Below, one piece after another: positions 28,570-38,344 of a DNA stretch of 64,000 nucleotides. This DNA is from Pseudomonas putida (GTDB lineage Bacteria; Pseudomonadota; Gammaproteobacteria; Pseudomonadales; Pseudomonadaceae). A program made the position numbers and the translations under genes. A model generated the notes under the pieces. It did not search any database, had not been told where the DNA came from, and saw nothing but the letters and a program-made list of their open reading frames with translations. Every line of letters starts with the position of its first letter. The first letter of the stretch is position 1. Location of the stretch: assembly GCF_025905425.1 (NCBI RefSeq), contig NZ_CP109603.1:186001-250000 (forward strand). Reading direction: 5' to 3'.

Positions 28570-31500
28570 TCAGGCAGTCGACGTTTCCCTGGCCACCGTC
28601 TTGTGCGCCAGCAAGGTGTAGATACAAGGCAGTACGAACAAGGTAAACAGCGTCCCGATCGACATCCCGGTCGCAATCACCGTACCGATATCGAACCGGC
28701 TCACCGCGCCTGCGCCGGTCGCCAGGATCAACGGCACCATGCCAAACACCATCGCCGCCGTGGTCATCAGCACCGGCCGCAGGCGAATGGCGGCTGCTTG
28801 CTCGATCGCCTCACGCACATTCAGGCCTTTCTCTTCGCGCAACTGGTTGGCGAACTCGACGATCAGAATGCCGTGCTTGCTGATCAGCCCGATCAGTGTC
28901 ACCAGCCCCACCTGGGTATAGATGTTCATGCTGGAGATACCCAGAAACAGCGGCAACAGCGCACCGCAGATCGACAGCGGCACCGTCACCAGAATCACCA
29001 GTGGGTCGCGGAAGCTCTCGAATTGCGCTGCCAGCACCAGGAAGATGATCGCCAGCGCCAGGCCGAAGGTCACCCACAGCGCGCTGCCTTCCTGGACGTA
29101 CTGGCGTGCCACGCCGGCATAATCGAAGGCGAAGCCTTCCGGGGCCTCTTCACGGGCGATGTCCTGCACGGTCTGCAAGGCCTCGCCAAGGCTGACCATG
29201 GGCACGCCCTGGATGATCGCCGCGTTCAACTGCTGGAACTGGTTGAGCTGGCGCGGACGGGCGCGGTCGCTGAGGGTGATCAGGGTGGACAGCGGCAACA
29301 GTTGGCCCTGGTCGTTCTTCACGTAGTAGTTGTTGAGCCAGCCGGGGTTGTCGCGGTAAGGCCGCTCGACCTGGGCAATCACCTTGTAGCTGCGGCCCTC
29401 CAGGGTGAAACGGTTGATTTCCCCCTCGCCCAGCAAGGTCGCCAGGGTGCCGCCCAGGGCGTCCATCGAGACCCCCATCTGCGCCGCTTTGGCCCGGTCG
29501 ATATCGACCACCACCTCAGGTTTGTCGAAAGCCAGGTCGATGTCGAGGAAGGCGAACTTGCCCGATTCCTGGGCGCGTGCCTTGATACGTTGGGCCACGT
29601 CCAGCAACGCCGGATAATCCCCTGCGGTATTGATCACGAACTGGAACGGCAGGCCCTCGCCGGTGCCGGGCAACGACGGCAGGTTGAAACCGAAGATCTG
29701 CAGGCCGCCGATTTCTTCGAGCTTGGCCTGCACCAGCGGGAGCAGTTCCATCTGCGTACGCTCGCGTGCGTTCCAGGGCTTGAGCAAGAAGCCGCCGATG
29801 CCGCTCTGCACACCGTTGAAACCGTTGATCTGAAACGACGAGTAGTACTCGGGGAAGGTTTTGAACAGGGGGGTGAACTGGTCGGTGTAGGCATTGAGGT
29901 AGTCGAGGTTGGCTGTTTGCGGCGAGCTGCTCATCATGAAGATCACCCCTTGGTCCTCGTTGGGCGCCAGCTCGTTCTGGGTGAACTTGAGCAGCACCGG
30001 GATCAGGCACAGGATGATCACCGCGAACACCAGCACCACTGGCCGGCTTTCCAGGGTGGCGTGTAGCAGGCGCTGGTAGCGCACCTTGAGGCCCTCGAAC
30101 AGCACGTCGAGGCGATGGGCAAGGCCCGTGGGGTTCTGTTCCTGGCGCAGCAGCAGCGCGCACATCATCGGTGAAAGGGTCAGGGCGACGATGCCAGAGA
30201 TGATCACCGCACCGGCCAGGGTCAGCGCGAACTCCTTGAACAGCGCACCTGTGAGCCCGGTAAGGAAGCCGATAGGGGCGTACACGGCAGCCAGGGTGAT
30301 GGTCATCGACACCACCGGCATGGCGATTTCCCGGGCACCTTCCAGCGCCGCATCGAAAGGCGTCTTGCCTTCCTCCATGTGCCGGTGGATGTTCTCCACC
30401 ACGACGATGGCGTCGTCCACCACCAGGCCGATGGCCAGCACCATCGCCAGCAGGGTCAGCAAGTTCAGCGAGTAGCCCATCATCTGCATGAAGAACAGCA
30501 CGCCGATCATCGACAACGGGATGGTCACCACCGGAATCAGTACCGAGCGCAAGGCGCCGAGGAACAGGAACACCACCACGATGACAATCAGCACCGCTTC
30601 GCCGAGGGTCTTGATTACCTCGTCGATGGAGGCCTGGATAAACAGCGTGGCGTCGTAGGCAATCGACACCTTCAGTGCCGAGGGCAGCTGGCTCTCAAGC
30701 TCCGGCATGATGCGCCGGACTTCCTTGATCACCTCCAGCGGGTTGGCGGCCGGTGTGGCCTTGATGCCGATGTAGACGGAGGGAATGCCGTCGAACGAGC
30801 TGACCGTGTCGTAGTTTTCAGCGCCCATCTCCACCCGTGCCACATCGCCCAACAGCACCCGGCTGTCGCCGCTGGTCTTGACCGGCAGGGCGGCGAACGC
30901 CTCGGCGGACTTGAGCTCGGTGCTGGCGTTGATGCTGGTGACCACGTACTCGCCCTTCACCTCACCGGCGGCAGAGAGGAAGTTGTAGCGGCGCACGGCG
31001 TTGGTCACGTCAGTTGCCGAGAGGCCGTAGCCGGCCAGTTTCACCGGGTCGATCCAGATGCGCATGGCAAACACCTGGTTGCCGAGAATCTCCGCTTCGG
31101 CCATGCCTGGCAGGGTGGCAAGCTTGGGCTGGATGACCCGTGACAGGTAGTCGGTGATTTGCGGGTTGCTCATCTCCTTGCTGTAGAAGCTGATGTACAT
31201 CAGCGCCGAGGCATCGGCCGCCTCCTTGCTTAGCACCGGGTCTTCGGAATCTTGCGGCAGCTTGTTGCGCACCTCGTTGGCCTTGGCCAGCAATTCGGTG
31301 AACAAACGGTCGCTGTCGGCGCCGATGCGCGCATAGATGGAGATGATCGAGAAGTTCTGGCGGCTCACCGAGGTCATGTAGTCGATGCCTTCGGCGCTTG
31401 CCAGGCTCTGCTGCAACGGCTGGGTGATGTAACCCTGGATGGTTTCGGCGTTGGCGCCAGGGTACGCGGTGGTCACCGTGATCAGGGCGTTTTCCATCTG

Positions 31501-31614
31501 CGGGTATTGGCGGATCTGCAGTTTGCTCCAGGCCTGAAAGCCCAGCAGCAGAATCAGCAGGCTGACGACGGTGGCCAGGACCGGGCGACGGATGAACGGG
31601 TCGGTGAACGCCAT
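28570..31614 (-). CDS. RND multidrug efflux transporter, inner-membrane subunit (MexW-like)
   Basis: A 1014-residue HAE1-type pump subunit that exports drugs by proton antiport through a tripartite complex. It has the usual 12 helices with large periplasmic loops after TM1 and TM7; TM4 contains the proton-relay acidic pair in GLVVDDAIVVVENIHRHMEEG (about residue 400). The start MAFTDPFIRRPVLATVVSLLI is typical. The membrane-fusion gene lies 12 bp upstream in the same direction. No outer-membrane gene is adjacent, so an OprM-type channel is probably shared. Gene order suggests MexVW of P. aeruginosa. Confidence 0.92.
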   Translation of the reverse strand: MAFTDPFIRRPVLATVVSLLILLLGFQAWSKLQIRQYPQMENALITVTTAYPGANAETIQGYITQPLQQSLASAEGIDYMTSVSRQNFSIISIYARIGADSDRLFTELLAKANEVRNKLPQDSEDPVLSKEAADASALMYISFYSKEMSNPQITDYLSRVIQPKLATLPGMAEAEILGNQVFAMRIWIDPVKLAGYGLSATDVTNAVRRYNFLSAAGEVKGEYVVTSINASTELKSAEAFAALPVKTSGDSRVLLGDVARVEMGAENYDTVSSFDGIPSVYIGIKATPAANPLEVIKEVRRIMPELESQLPSALKVSIAYDATLFIQASIDEVIKTLGEAVLIVIVVVFLFLGALRSVLIPVVTIPLSMIGVLFFMQMMGYSLNLLTLLAMVLAIGLVVDDAIVVVENIHRHMEEGKTPFDAALEGAREIAMPVVSMTITLAAVYAPIGFLTGLTGALFKEFALTLAGAVIISGIVALTLSPMMCALLLRQEQNPTGLAHRLDVLFEGLKVRYQRLLHATLESRPVVLVFAVIILCLIPVLLKFTQNELAPNEDQGVIFMMSSSPQTANLDYLNAYTDQFTPLFKTFPEYYSSFQINGFNGVQSGIGGFLLKPWNARERTQMELLPLVQAKLEEIGGLQIFGFNLPSLPGTGEGLPFQFVINTAGDYPALLDVAQRIKARAQESGKFAFLDIDLAFDKPEVVVDIDRAKAAQMGVSMDALGGTLATLLGEGEINRFTLEGRSYKVIAQVERPYRDNPGWLNNYYVKNDQGQLLPLSTLITLSDRARPRQLNQFQQLNAAIIQGVPMVSLGEALQTVQDIAREEAPEGFAFDYAGVARQYVQEGSALWVTFGLALAIIFLVLAAQFESFRDPLVILVTVPLSICGALLPLFLGISSMNIYTQVGLVTLIGLISKHGILIVEFANQLREEKGLNVREAIEQAAAIRLRPVLMTTAAMVFGMVPLILATGAGAVSRFDIGTVIATGMSIGTLFTLFVLPCIYTLLAHKTVARETSTA

Positions 31615-31626
31615 GCCTGCCTCCTG

Positions 31627-32790
31627 TCAGTCGTTGTGCGGGGTGCTTTGATCAGGTGTGCCTTGATCAGGCGTGAGCGCCTTGTCCTGGCCGATGCGGA
31701 TCGCCGCGCCGGGGGTGAGCTTGAGTTGGCCGGCGGTGACCACTTGCTCGCCAGCCTTCAGGCCCTTGCTGACCACCACCACGCCGTCGCGGCGCTCGCC
31801 GGTCTGCACGGTGCGCTGTTCGGCGATGAGCTGCGGTTGGCCGTCGTCGGTTTTTTCCGGGTTGCCATCCTTGTCCTTTTTGGCGGTGGCGACATACACC
31901 GAGTTGCCATAGAGGGTGTAGGTAATGGCGCTTTCCGGGACCACCACGCGCGGCTGTGGAGCGGGCAAGAGGATCAGCAGGTTGGCGAACATGCCCGGCA
32001 GCAGCTTGCCGTCAGGGTTGGCCAGGGTGGCGCGGGCCAGCAGGTTGCGGGTGCTTTCCTCGACCTTGGGGTTGATGGCGCTGAGGCTGGCGGGGAAGGT
32101 CTGGCCAGGGTAGGCGGCGACCTGGACCAGCACTTGCTGGCCCAGGCTCAGGTGGGGCAGGGCCTGTTCGGGCACATTGAAATCGACGTAGAGGCTGGAC
32201 AGGTCTTGCAGGGTGGCGATCACCGTGCCGGCTGCCAGGTAATCGCCGACATCGACCTGGCGAATACCGATGGTGCCACTGAAGGGGGCACTGATGCTTT
32301 TCTTGGTCTTCGAGGCCTTGAGCTGATCGACTACTGCCTGATTGCGCCGGTATTGGGCGGTGAGGCGATCGTACTCGCCGCGGGAAATGGCCGAGTCGCC
32401 GACCAGCTGGCTGCCACGGCCGAAATCGACCTTGGCCAGGCCCAGGTCGGCCTGGGCGGTGCCGAGCAGGGCGGTTTCCTGGTCGTCGTTGAGTTGCAGC
32501 AGCAGTTGCCCGGCCTTGACCTTCTGCCCGGAGTCGAAGTGCAGGCTTTTGACGATGCCTTCGACTTCAAGGCTCAGCTCGACACCTTGCAGGGCCTTGA
32601 GGCTGCCGACGGCGGGCAGGCGCGCTTGCCACTGGCGTTCTTCGGCCAGTGCCGCCGACACGGTGATGGGCGGTTTGGGGGCAGCGAACACCTGGATCTG
32701 CTGGTATATCGAGAAGGCCTTGTAGCCCCCCAGTGCCAACACGATCAGCAGAACGACGGCCAACATGATGAGCATGCGGCGGCGCAGCAT
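31627..32790 (-). CDS. RND efflux periplasmic adaptor (membrane fusion protein, MexV-like)
   Basis: A 387-residue adaptor that links the RND pump to the outer-membrane channel. An N-terminal membrane anchor (LIMLAVVLLIVLALGGYKAF) replaces the usual lipoprotein Cys. It is followed by a lipoyl/hairpin region (PAVGSLKALQGVELSLEVEG; ISAPFSGTIGIRQVDVGDYLAAG), a beta barrel (SLYVDFNVPEQALPHL) and a membrane-proximal domain. The start at 32790 follows a weak ribosome site. It is upstream of the pump gene in a two-gene operon with no local regulator. Confidence 0.9.
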   Translation of the reverse strand: MLRRRMLIMLAVVLLIVLALGGYKAFSIYQQIQVFAAPKPPITVSAALAEERQWQARLPAVGSLKALQGVELSLEVEGIVKSLHFDSGQKVKAGQLLLQLNDDQETALLGTAQADLGLAKVDFGRGSQLVGDSAISRGEYDRLTAQYRRNQAVVDQLKASKTKKSISAPFSGTIGIRQVDVGDYLAAGTVIATLQDLSSLYVDFNVPEQALPHLSLGQQVLVQVAAYPGQTFPASLSAINPKVEESTRNLLARATLANPDGKLLPGMFANLLILLPAPQPRVVVPESAITYTLYGNSVYVATAKKDKDGNPEKTDDGQPQLIAEQRTVQTGERRDGVVVVSKGLKAGEQVVTAGQLKLTPGAAIRIGQDKALTPDQGTPDQSTPHND

Positions 32791-32930
32791 AGGTCCGGTT
32801 CCTTGGATGCGTGGTTGTTATTCGTATTGACACGACAACGGGCGATCCTGCCCACGTGTGGATGGGGGAAGTATTGACTGTTTTTTGTAAGTGGGGAAAG
32901 GAATTGAACCGCTAGTTATACGCGGTCCCT

Positions 32931-32967
32931 GTAGGAGCGGCCTTTCGCGACGCAAGGCCGCTCCTAC
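32931..32967. repeat. Single compact REP hairpin
   Basis: GTAGGAGCGGCCTT (32931-32944) and AAGGCCGCTCCTAC (32954-32967) form a perfect 14-bp stem with a 9-nt loop TCGCGACGC. It lies in the gap upstream of the efflux genes and downstream of the DUF1513 gene. Confidence 0.85.
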
Positions 32968-32981
32968 AAGGCCGGTGATAA

Positions 32982-34079
32982 TCAGGCCAGGTGCAGGTGG
33001 TTGTCCCAGAACCCGGAGGGCAGGTCCATCGGCTGGCCGATCAGCTCGGCCTTGCGGCAGTCATAAAAGCGGCAACGCCCCTGGCCAGAAGTTACGACAA
33101 AGCCATCCTTCACCGCACCTACGCCTGCGCAGTCGGGCATCGGCGCATCCAGCTTCACCGCGCCACTGTCCAGGTCCCAGACGAACAACCGGTTGGCCCG
33201 TGGCGCGGTCAGCGCCACCAGCCGCAGGTCGCTGTGAATGGCAACGCTGGCGGTGTACTGGGCCATGGCCTGCAACTGCCGCTCTGGCACCGGGAAGGCC
33301 TTGAACGGCTCGCCTGGGCGCTTGATGGCCAGCAGCTCGGCGGTTTCGTCGGCGTCGCCCATGAACTGCTGGCAGGCGGCGATGGTGCCGTCGTCGCCGA
33401 TGGCCAGGTGACGCACGCTGTTCATCTGCTGGGCGAGGGTTTCCTTGCTCAGCAAGGTGCCGTCGCGCTGCATCAGCACCAGGCTCGGTTGCATGGCGTC
33501 GAGGTTCATCTCCACGCGGCTTTCGGCCTCGGTGCGAATGCCACCGTTGGCCACCACCAGGGTTTCCCCATCCGGCAGCCAGGCCACTTCGTGCGGGCCG
33601 ATACCGTGGGTCGAAAGCTCGCCGCTGTGCACCAGGCGCTCGCCTTCGAAACGGTAGACACCCAGCACGCCACGCCCAGGTTCGGTGGTGTCGTTCTCGG
33701 TGGCGTACAGCCACTCGCCGCCCTTGTGGATGACCGCATGGCCATAGAAGTGGCGGTTGGGCTGCGAGACCACGGTTTGCAGCAGCCGCCCGTCGCGCAG
33801 GTCGACCAGGTAGCTTTCGGTACCTGGGCGGCGGGCGACGAACAGGGCGATCGGCAGCTCGGGGTGGTTGATGATGGCATGGCAACGCTGGGCAACCTGG
33901 GTGCTGAACACCTGGGTGCCGTCCAGGCGGAACCCGACGGCGTAATGCTTGCCATCGCCGTCGTCACGCGCCGAGAGCAGCAGAGGTTCGCTGCCTTTGT
34001 TGCGGAACAGGCTCCAGCCGCCCAGGGTGAGGGCGCTGAGCAGTACGCTACCGAGTTTGAGGGCCTGGCGTCGCAGCAT
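32982..34079 (-). CDS. DUF1513 protein (beta-propeller-like, imelysin cluster)
   Basis: A 365-residue exported protein. It begins with MLRRQALKLGSVLLSALTLGGW, a Tat-like or lipidless signal. Short repeats of the type HYAVGFRLDGTQVF, GHAVIHKGGEWLYATEND and GIGPHEVAWLPDGETLVVANGG suggest a beta-propeller. No enzyme activity is known. It is next to the second imelysin gene (3 bp apart, start of this gene just after the imelysin stop) in the same direction, so it likely belongs to the same operon and periplasmic system. Confidence 0.85.
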   Translation of the reverse strand: MLRRQALKLGSVLLSALTLGGWSLFRNKGSEPLLLSARDDGDGKHYAVGFRLDGTQVFSTQVAQRCHAIINHPELPIALFVARRPGTESYLVDLRDGRLLQTVVSQPNRHFYGHAVIHKGGEWLYATENDTTEPGRGVLGVYRFEGERLVHSGELSTHGIGPHEVAWLPDGETLVVANGGIRTEAESRVEMNLDAMQPSLVLMQRDGTLLSKETLAQQMNSVRHLAIGDDGTIAACQQFMGDADETAELLAIKRPGEPFKAFPVPERQLQAMAQYTASVAIHSDLRLVALTAPRANRLFVWDLDSGAVKLDAPMPDCAGVGAVKDGFVVTSGQGRCRFYDCRKAELIGQPMDLPSGFWDNHLHLA

Positions 34080-34081
34080 GA

Positions 34082-35146
34082 TCAGTCACCGTCGTTGGCA
34101 TTGAAGCCCAGCTGGATGTTCAACGCTTTGGCCAGCTCGCCTTCGTGCAGGCGATGGACGACGTTGAGGCTGTCGTAGATCTGGTTGAGGGTCTGCTTGC
34201 CAGCGTCGTCGGCCAGCAGTTCGCCCAGGGTCTTCTGGTTGTCGGCGAGCAGTTTGACAGCGCTGGCGTAGGCGTCGTCGATCTTGTCCGCCAAGGCCTT
34301 CTGGTCGCTGCCCAGCAGGCCACGCAGGCCCTGGTTGTCGACCCCGACCCAGACCGCTTGGGCAGCCTTGAGGCTGGCCTCCAGGCTCTTGAGCGACGAG
34401 TGGCTGCGCCAGGCTTCGGCCTGCAGCGGCTGGGCGATGCCCTTGCTCTGGCGGCCCATGGGGGCACCGAGTTTCTTCTTCAGGGTATCGAGCGCGGTGA
34501 CTTGAGCGCGCAGCAGGTCGGCGATGGCCTCGTGGGAATCGGCGTAGCGCTGGTTGGGGAACTTGGTCATCTGCGAGAGCATGCCGTCGGTGCTGTTCCA
34601 GCCCTTGAGGATCTCTTCGGCCAGGGCCTTCTGGTGCTCGGCGATGGCCACCAGCAGTGGGCAGTAGCGGGCTTTCTGCTCAGCCGTGGCAACGTCCGGC
34701 TTGCTGTCGAAGAGGATGTACTCGTAAGCCGACAGGCCGCGCACCACGACGCTGGCCTTGCCCAGGGCAGCGGCGTCGACGGGCTTGTCGCCGTTGACCA
34801 GTTGCTCGACCTGGCGGCCGACCAGGTTCTTCTTGTCAGGCCAGAACTGTACCTGCCAGGCACGGTTGCCTTCGGCCAGCGGGCCGACCAGCAACGGTTG
34901 CAGCTCGGCCCAGGCTTTCTGCGCCATGAGGAAGTCGGCGCGGGCGGTGTCCAGGCTGGCCTTGCCTTCGCAATAGGCCAGGGCGCTGACGGCCAGTTGG
35001 CGGTCGGCTTCGACCCAGCGGCTGTAGGTCGGCAGGATCACCTGCTTGGCGATGGCGGCGGAGGTCACGGCTTGCGGGTCCTGCGGCGAGCAGGCGCCGA
35101 GGGCGAGTGCGGCGAGGCTGGTGAACAACAGTTTGGGTCGGAACAT
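34082..35146 (-). CDS. Imelysin-family lipoprotein (second copy)
   Basis: A 354-residue lipoprotein: signal peptide with lipobox ALGAC, modified Cys at residue 19. The imelysin fold is a four-helix-bundle duplication and appears in periplasmic iron-linked proteins (EfeO, IrpA, ICMP). In this copy the family's GxHxxE signature reads GLSAYEYILFD, so the His is Ser, and it has no obvious metal His. It is between the di-haem gene (18 bp upstream) and the DUF1513 gene (2 bp downstream), a common operon layout. Confidence 0.88.
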   Translation of the reverse strand: MFRPKLLFTSLAALALGACSPQDPQAVTSAAIAKQVILPTYSRWVEADRQLAVSALAYCEGKASLDTARADFLMAQKAWAELQPLLVGPLAEGNRAWQVQFWPDKKNLVGRQVEQLVNGDKPVDAAALGKASVVVRGLSAYEYILFDSKPDVATAEQKARYCPLLVAIAEHQKALAEEILKGWNSTDGMLSQMTKFPNQRYADSHEAIADLLRAQVTALDTLKKKLGAPMGRQSKGIAQPLQAEAWRSHSSLKSLEASLKAAQAVWVGVDNQGLRGLLGSDQKALADKIDDAYASAVKLLADNQKTLGELLADDAGKQTLNQIYDSLNVVHRLHEGELAKALNIQLGFNANDGD

Positions 35147-35164
35147 GCCCGGCTCCTTGCGCGT

Positions 35165-36592
35165 TTAAAGTGAGTTCAGGAAAGCCAGCAACGCGGCGCG
35201 CTGCTCGGCATTGAAGGTGAGCACGAAATCGCGCGCCGCTTGGGCTTCGCCACCGTGCCAGAGCACAGCTTCGAGCAGGTTGCGGGCGCGGCCGTCGTGC
35301 AGGAACTGGCTGTGGCCACTGACCGTTTCGCTCAGGCCGATACCCCACAGCGGCGGGGTGCGCCAGTCCTGGCCATTGGCCGCAAATTCGGTGCGCTCAT
35401 CGGCCAGGCCCGGCCCCATGTCATGCAACAGCAGGTCGCTGTAGGGGCGGATTACCTGGCCGGCCAGCTCGGGTTCGGCCGCGTTTGTGGCGGTGGTGAA
35501 CTGCGGGGTATGACAGCCCTGGCAGCCGGCCTGGAAGAACAGGTTCTTGCCTGCCAGCACCTGGGGTGAACCCACCTCGCGGCGGGCAGGCACGCCCAGG
35601 TTGCGGGTGTAGAAGGTCACCAGGCGCAGAATGTTGTCGCTGACTTCCTTTTCGCCCCCGTTGCCATCGCCATTGGGCGCGGCCAGGCAGTCGACTTGCG
35701 CTGCGGTGCAGTCATCCTTGGGTTGCAAGGTGGTGGTCAGGCCCATGTCGCCGGCAAACGCATGGACGTTCTGCTGGTTGACGTTGGGTTGCCCGGCTTT
35801 CCAGCCGAAACGGCCAACCACGGTCTTGCCCTGGGCGTCGTCCCAGACCCGGTTGGCCCGACCGCGGATGCCGTCGTGGTTGCGGTCGTCCGGGTCTTCG
35901 TTGGCCAGGAGGTCGGCTTCAGGGATGGCTTCGAGCAGGCCAAGGCCGATCATCGGCGGTGCCACACGGGCCGAGAAGCGGGTATCAGGGTGCATTGCGC
36001 CGTAGCCCAGCTGGGTGATCTGCAAGCTTGGGCGGCGCAGCTCGACCTGATGGCCGTCCTTGAAGGTGACGGCTTGGTTGGCGTAGGTCACGCGCACCTT
36101 GCCCTCCGGTGCCACGCCGGGGATTGCCATGTCCTGCAACTGGGTGCCGTACACCGGCTCGGGGACCACGCCCAGGCGCTCGACCACCTTGGCCAGGTAA
36201 GGCTGGTCGGGGATCGACAGGCGTACCAGCATCGACACCGCGTTGCTGTCATCGAGCTCGGGTGGATGGCCTCGGCCATCGCGTACGTGGCAGTTCTGGC
36301 AGGCATTGGTGTTGAACAGCGGGCCGAGCCCATCACGCGCGGTGGTGGTGGACGGGGCGATCACCCACGGGTTGCGGAAGAAACTGTTGCCGACGGCGAA
36401 GTCCAGGCGCCGCTCGGGCGAGAGGTTGGCCGAGGGCAGGGAATAGGCATTGCGATCACTGCGCTGGACAGTCGCCTTGCCACCCGACAGCGCTTCGCCG
36501 GGCTCGGCCTGAGTAAAACGCGGGGCGTCGTCACAGGCGGCGAGGGCAAAGGCCAGCAGCAGGGGAGAGAGTCGGAACAGCGACGAGGACAT
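35165..36592 (-). CDS. Di-haem oxidoreductase family protein (DUF1111) lipoprotein
   Basis: A 475-residue exported c-type cytochrome. The lipobox ALAAC ends at Cys20. Two haem-binding sites are CQNCH (98-102) and CQGCH (357-361). The protein resembles the MauG/thiol-oxidoreductase-like DUF1111 family. It would pass electrons or reduce or oxidise iron/haem ligands in the periplasm; the reaction is not established. The ATG at 36592 was preferred to the TTG at 36595. It heads the operon with the second imelysin and DUF1513. Confidence 0.88.
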   Translation of the reverse strand: MSSSLFRLSPLLLAFALAACDDAPRFTQAEPGEALSGGKATVQRSDRNAYSLPSANLSPERRLDFAVGNSFFRNPWVIAPSTTTARDGLGPLFNTNACQNCHVRDGRGHPPELDDSNAVSMLVRLSIPDQPYLAKVVERLGVVPEPVYGTQLQDMAIPGVAPEGKVRVTYANQAVTFKDGHQVELRRPSLQITQLGYGAMHPDTRFSARVAPPMIGLGLLEAIPEADLLANEDPDDRNHDGIRGRANRVWDDAQGKTVVGRFGWKAGQPNVNQQNVHAFAGDMGLTTTLQPKDDCTAAQVDCLAAPNGDGNGGEKEVSDNILRLVTFYTRNLGVPARREVGSPQVLAGKNLFFQAGCQGCHTPQFTTATNAAEPELAGQVIRPYSDLLLHDMGPGLADERTEFAANGQDWRTPPLWGIGLSETVSGHSQFLHDGRARNLLEAVLWHGGEAQAARDFVLTFNAEQRAALLAFLNSL

Positions 36593-36698
36593 CAAGGATC
36601 CTGGGCGTGAGCGAAAAACCGGCGTGCAAGCTTAGCAAAGTGGGGGTGTTTGAATAAGAGCAATTTGCAATTGCTGGATGAAATCCGTGTCAGCTTGC

Positions 36699-36804
36699 CT
36701 GTGCTGGCCTCTTCGCGGGGCAAGCCCGCCCCCACAGGTTTGCATTGCTCTCAAAACCGAGGAGGTTGTGGGAGCGGGCTTGCCCCGCGAAGAGGCCGGC
36801 ACAG
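36699..36804. repeat. REP element pair (inverted)
   Basis: CTGTGCTGGCCTCTTCGCGG (36699) with a GGGGCAAGCCCGCC core, and the reverse-complement unit ending GAAGAGGCCGGCACAG (36804), about 36 bp apart. It separates icmP from the di-haem operon. Confidence 0.9.
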
Positions 36805-36815
36805 ACAGCACAAAA

Positions 36816-36846
36816 CAAAAAGGCGACCCGAAGGCCGCCTTTTCAG
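36816..36846 (-). terminator. icmP intrinsic terminator
   Basis: Read on the minus strand: AAAAGGCGGCC, loop, then GGTCGCCTTTTTGTTTTG, a GC stem with a T-rich tail about 20 bp after the icmP stop. It suggests that icmP is transcribed apart from the di-haem operon downstream. Confidence 0.8.
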
Positions 36847-36862
36847 AACCGCTACAGCCGAA

Positions 36863-38197
<1,335 letters not shown>

Positions 38198-38260
38198 TGT
38201 TGGTTTCCCTGCGTCGTGTGGTTGGACCGTGCGCCGTGGCACGCGAAACCGCAACATCAT

Positions 38261-38279
38261 GCGAAAGATTTGCATTTGC
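38261..38279 (-). promoter_or_regulatory. Candidate Fur box upstream of icmP
   Basis: On the minus strand the site reads GCAAATGCAAATCTTTCGC and matches the 19-bp Fur consensus GATAATGATAATCATTATC at 12 positions, with the two GCAAAT repeats typical of Pseudomonas sites. It lies 64 bp before the icmP start codon, a sensible place for repression. Fur binding is inferred. Confidence 0.5.
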
Positions 38280-38344
38280 TGTAAAGGGGCGAGCGCGCAA
38301 TTCATGTAAATGCCCGTCACCGCCTGTAACCAGGGCTGACAGGG

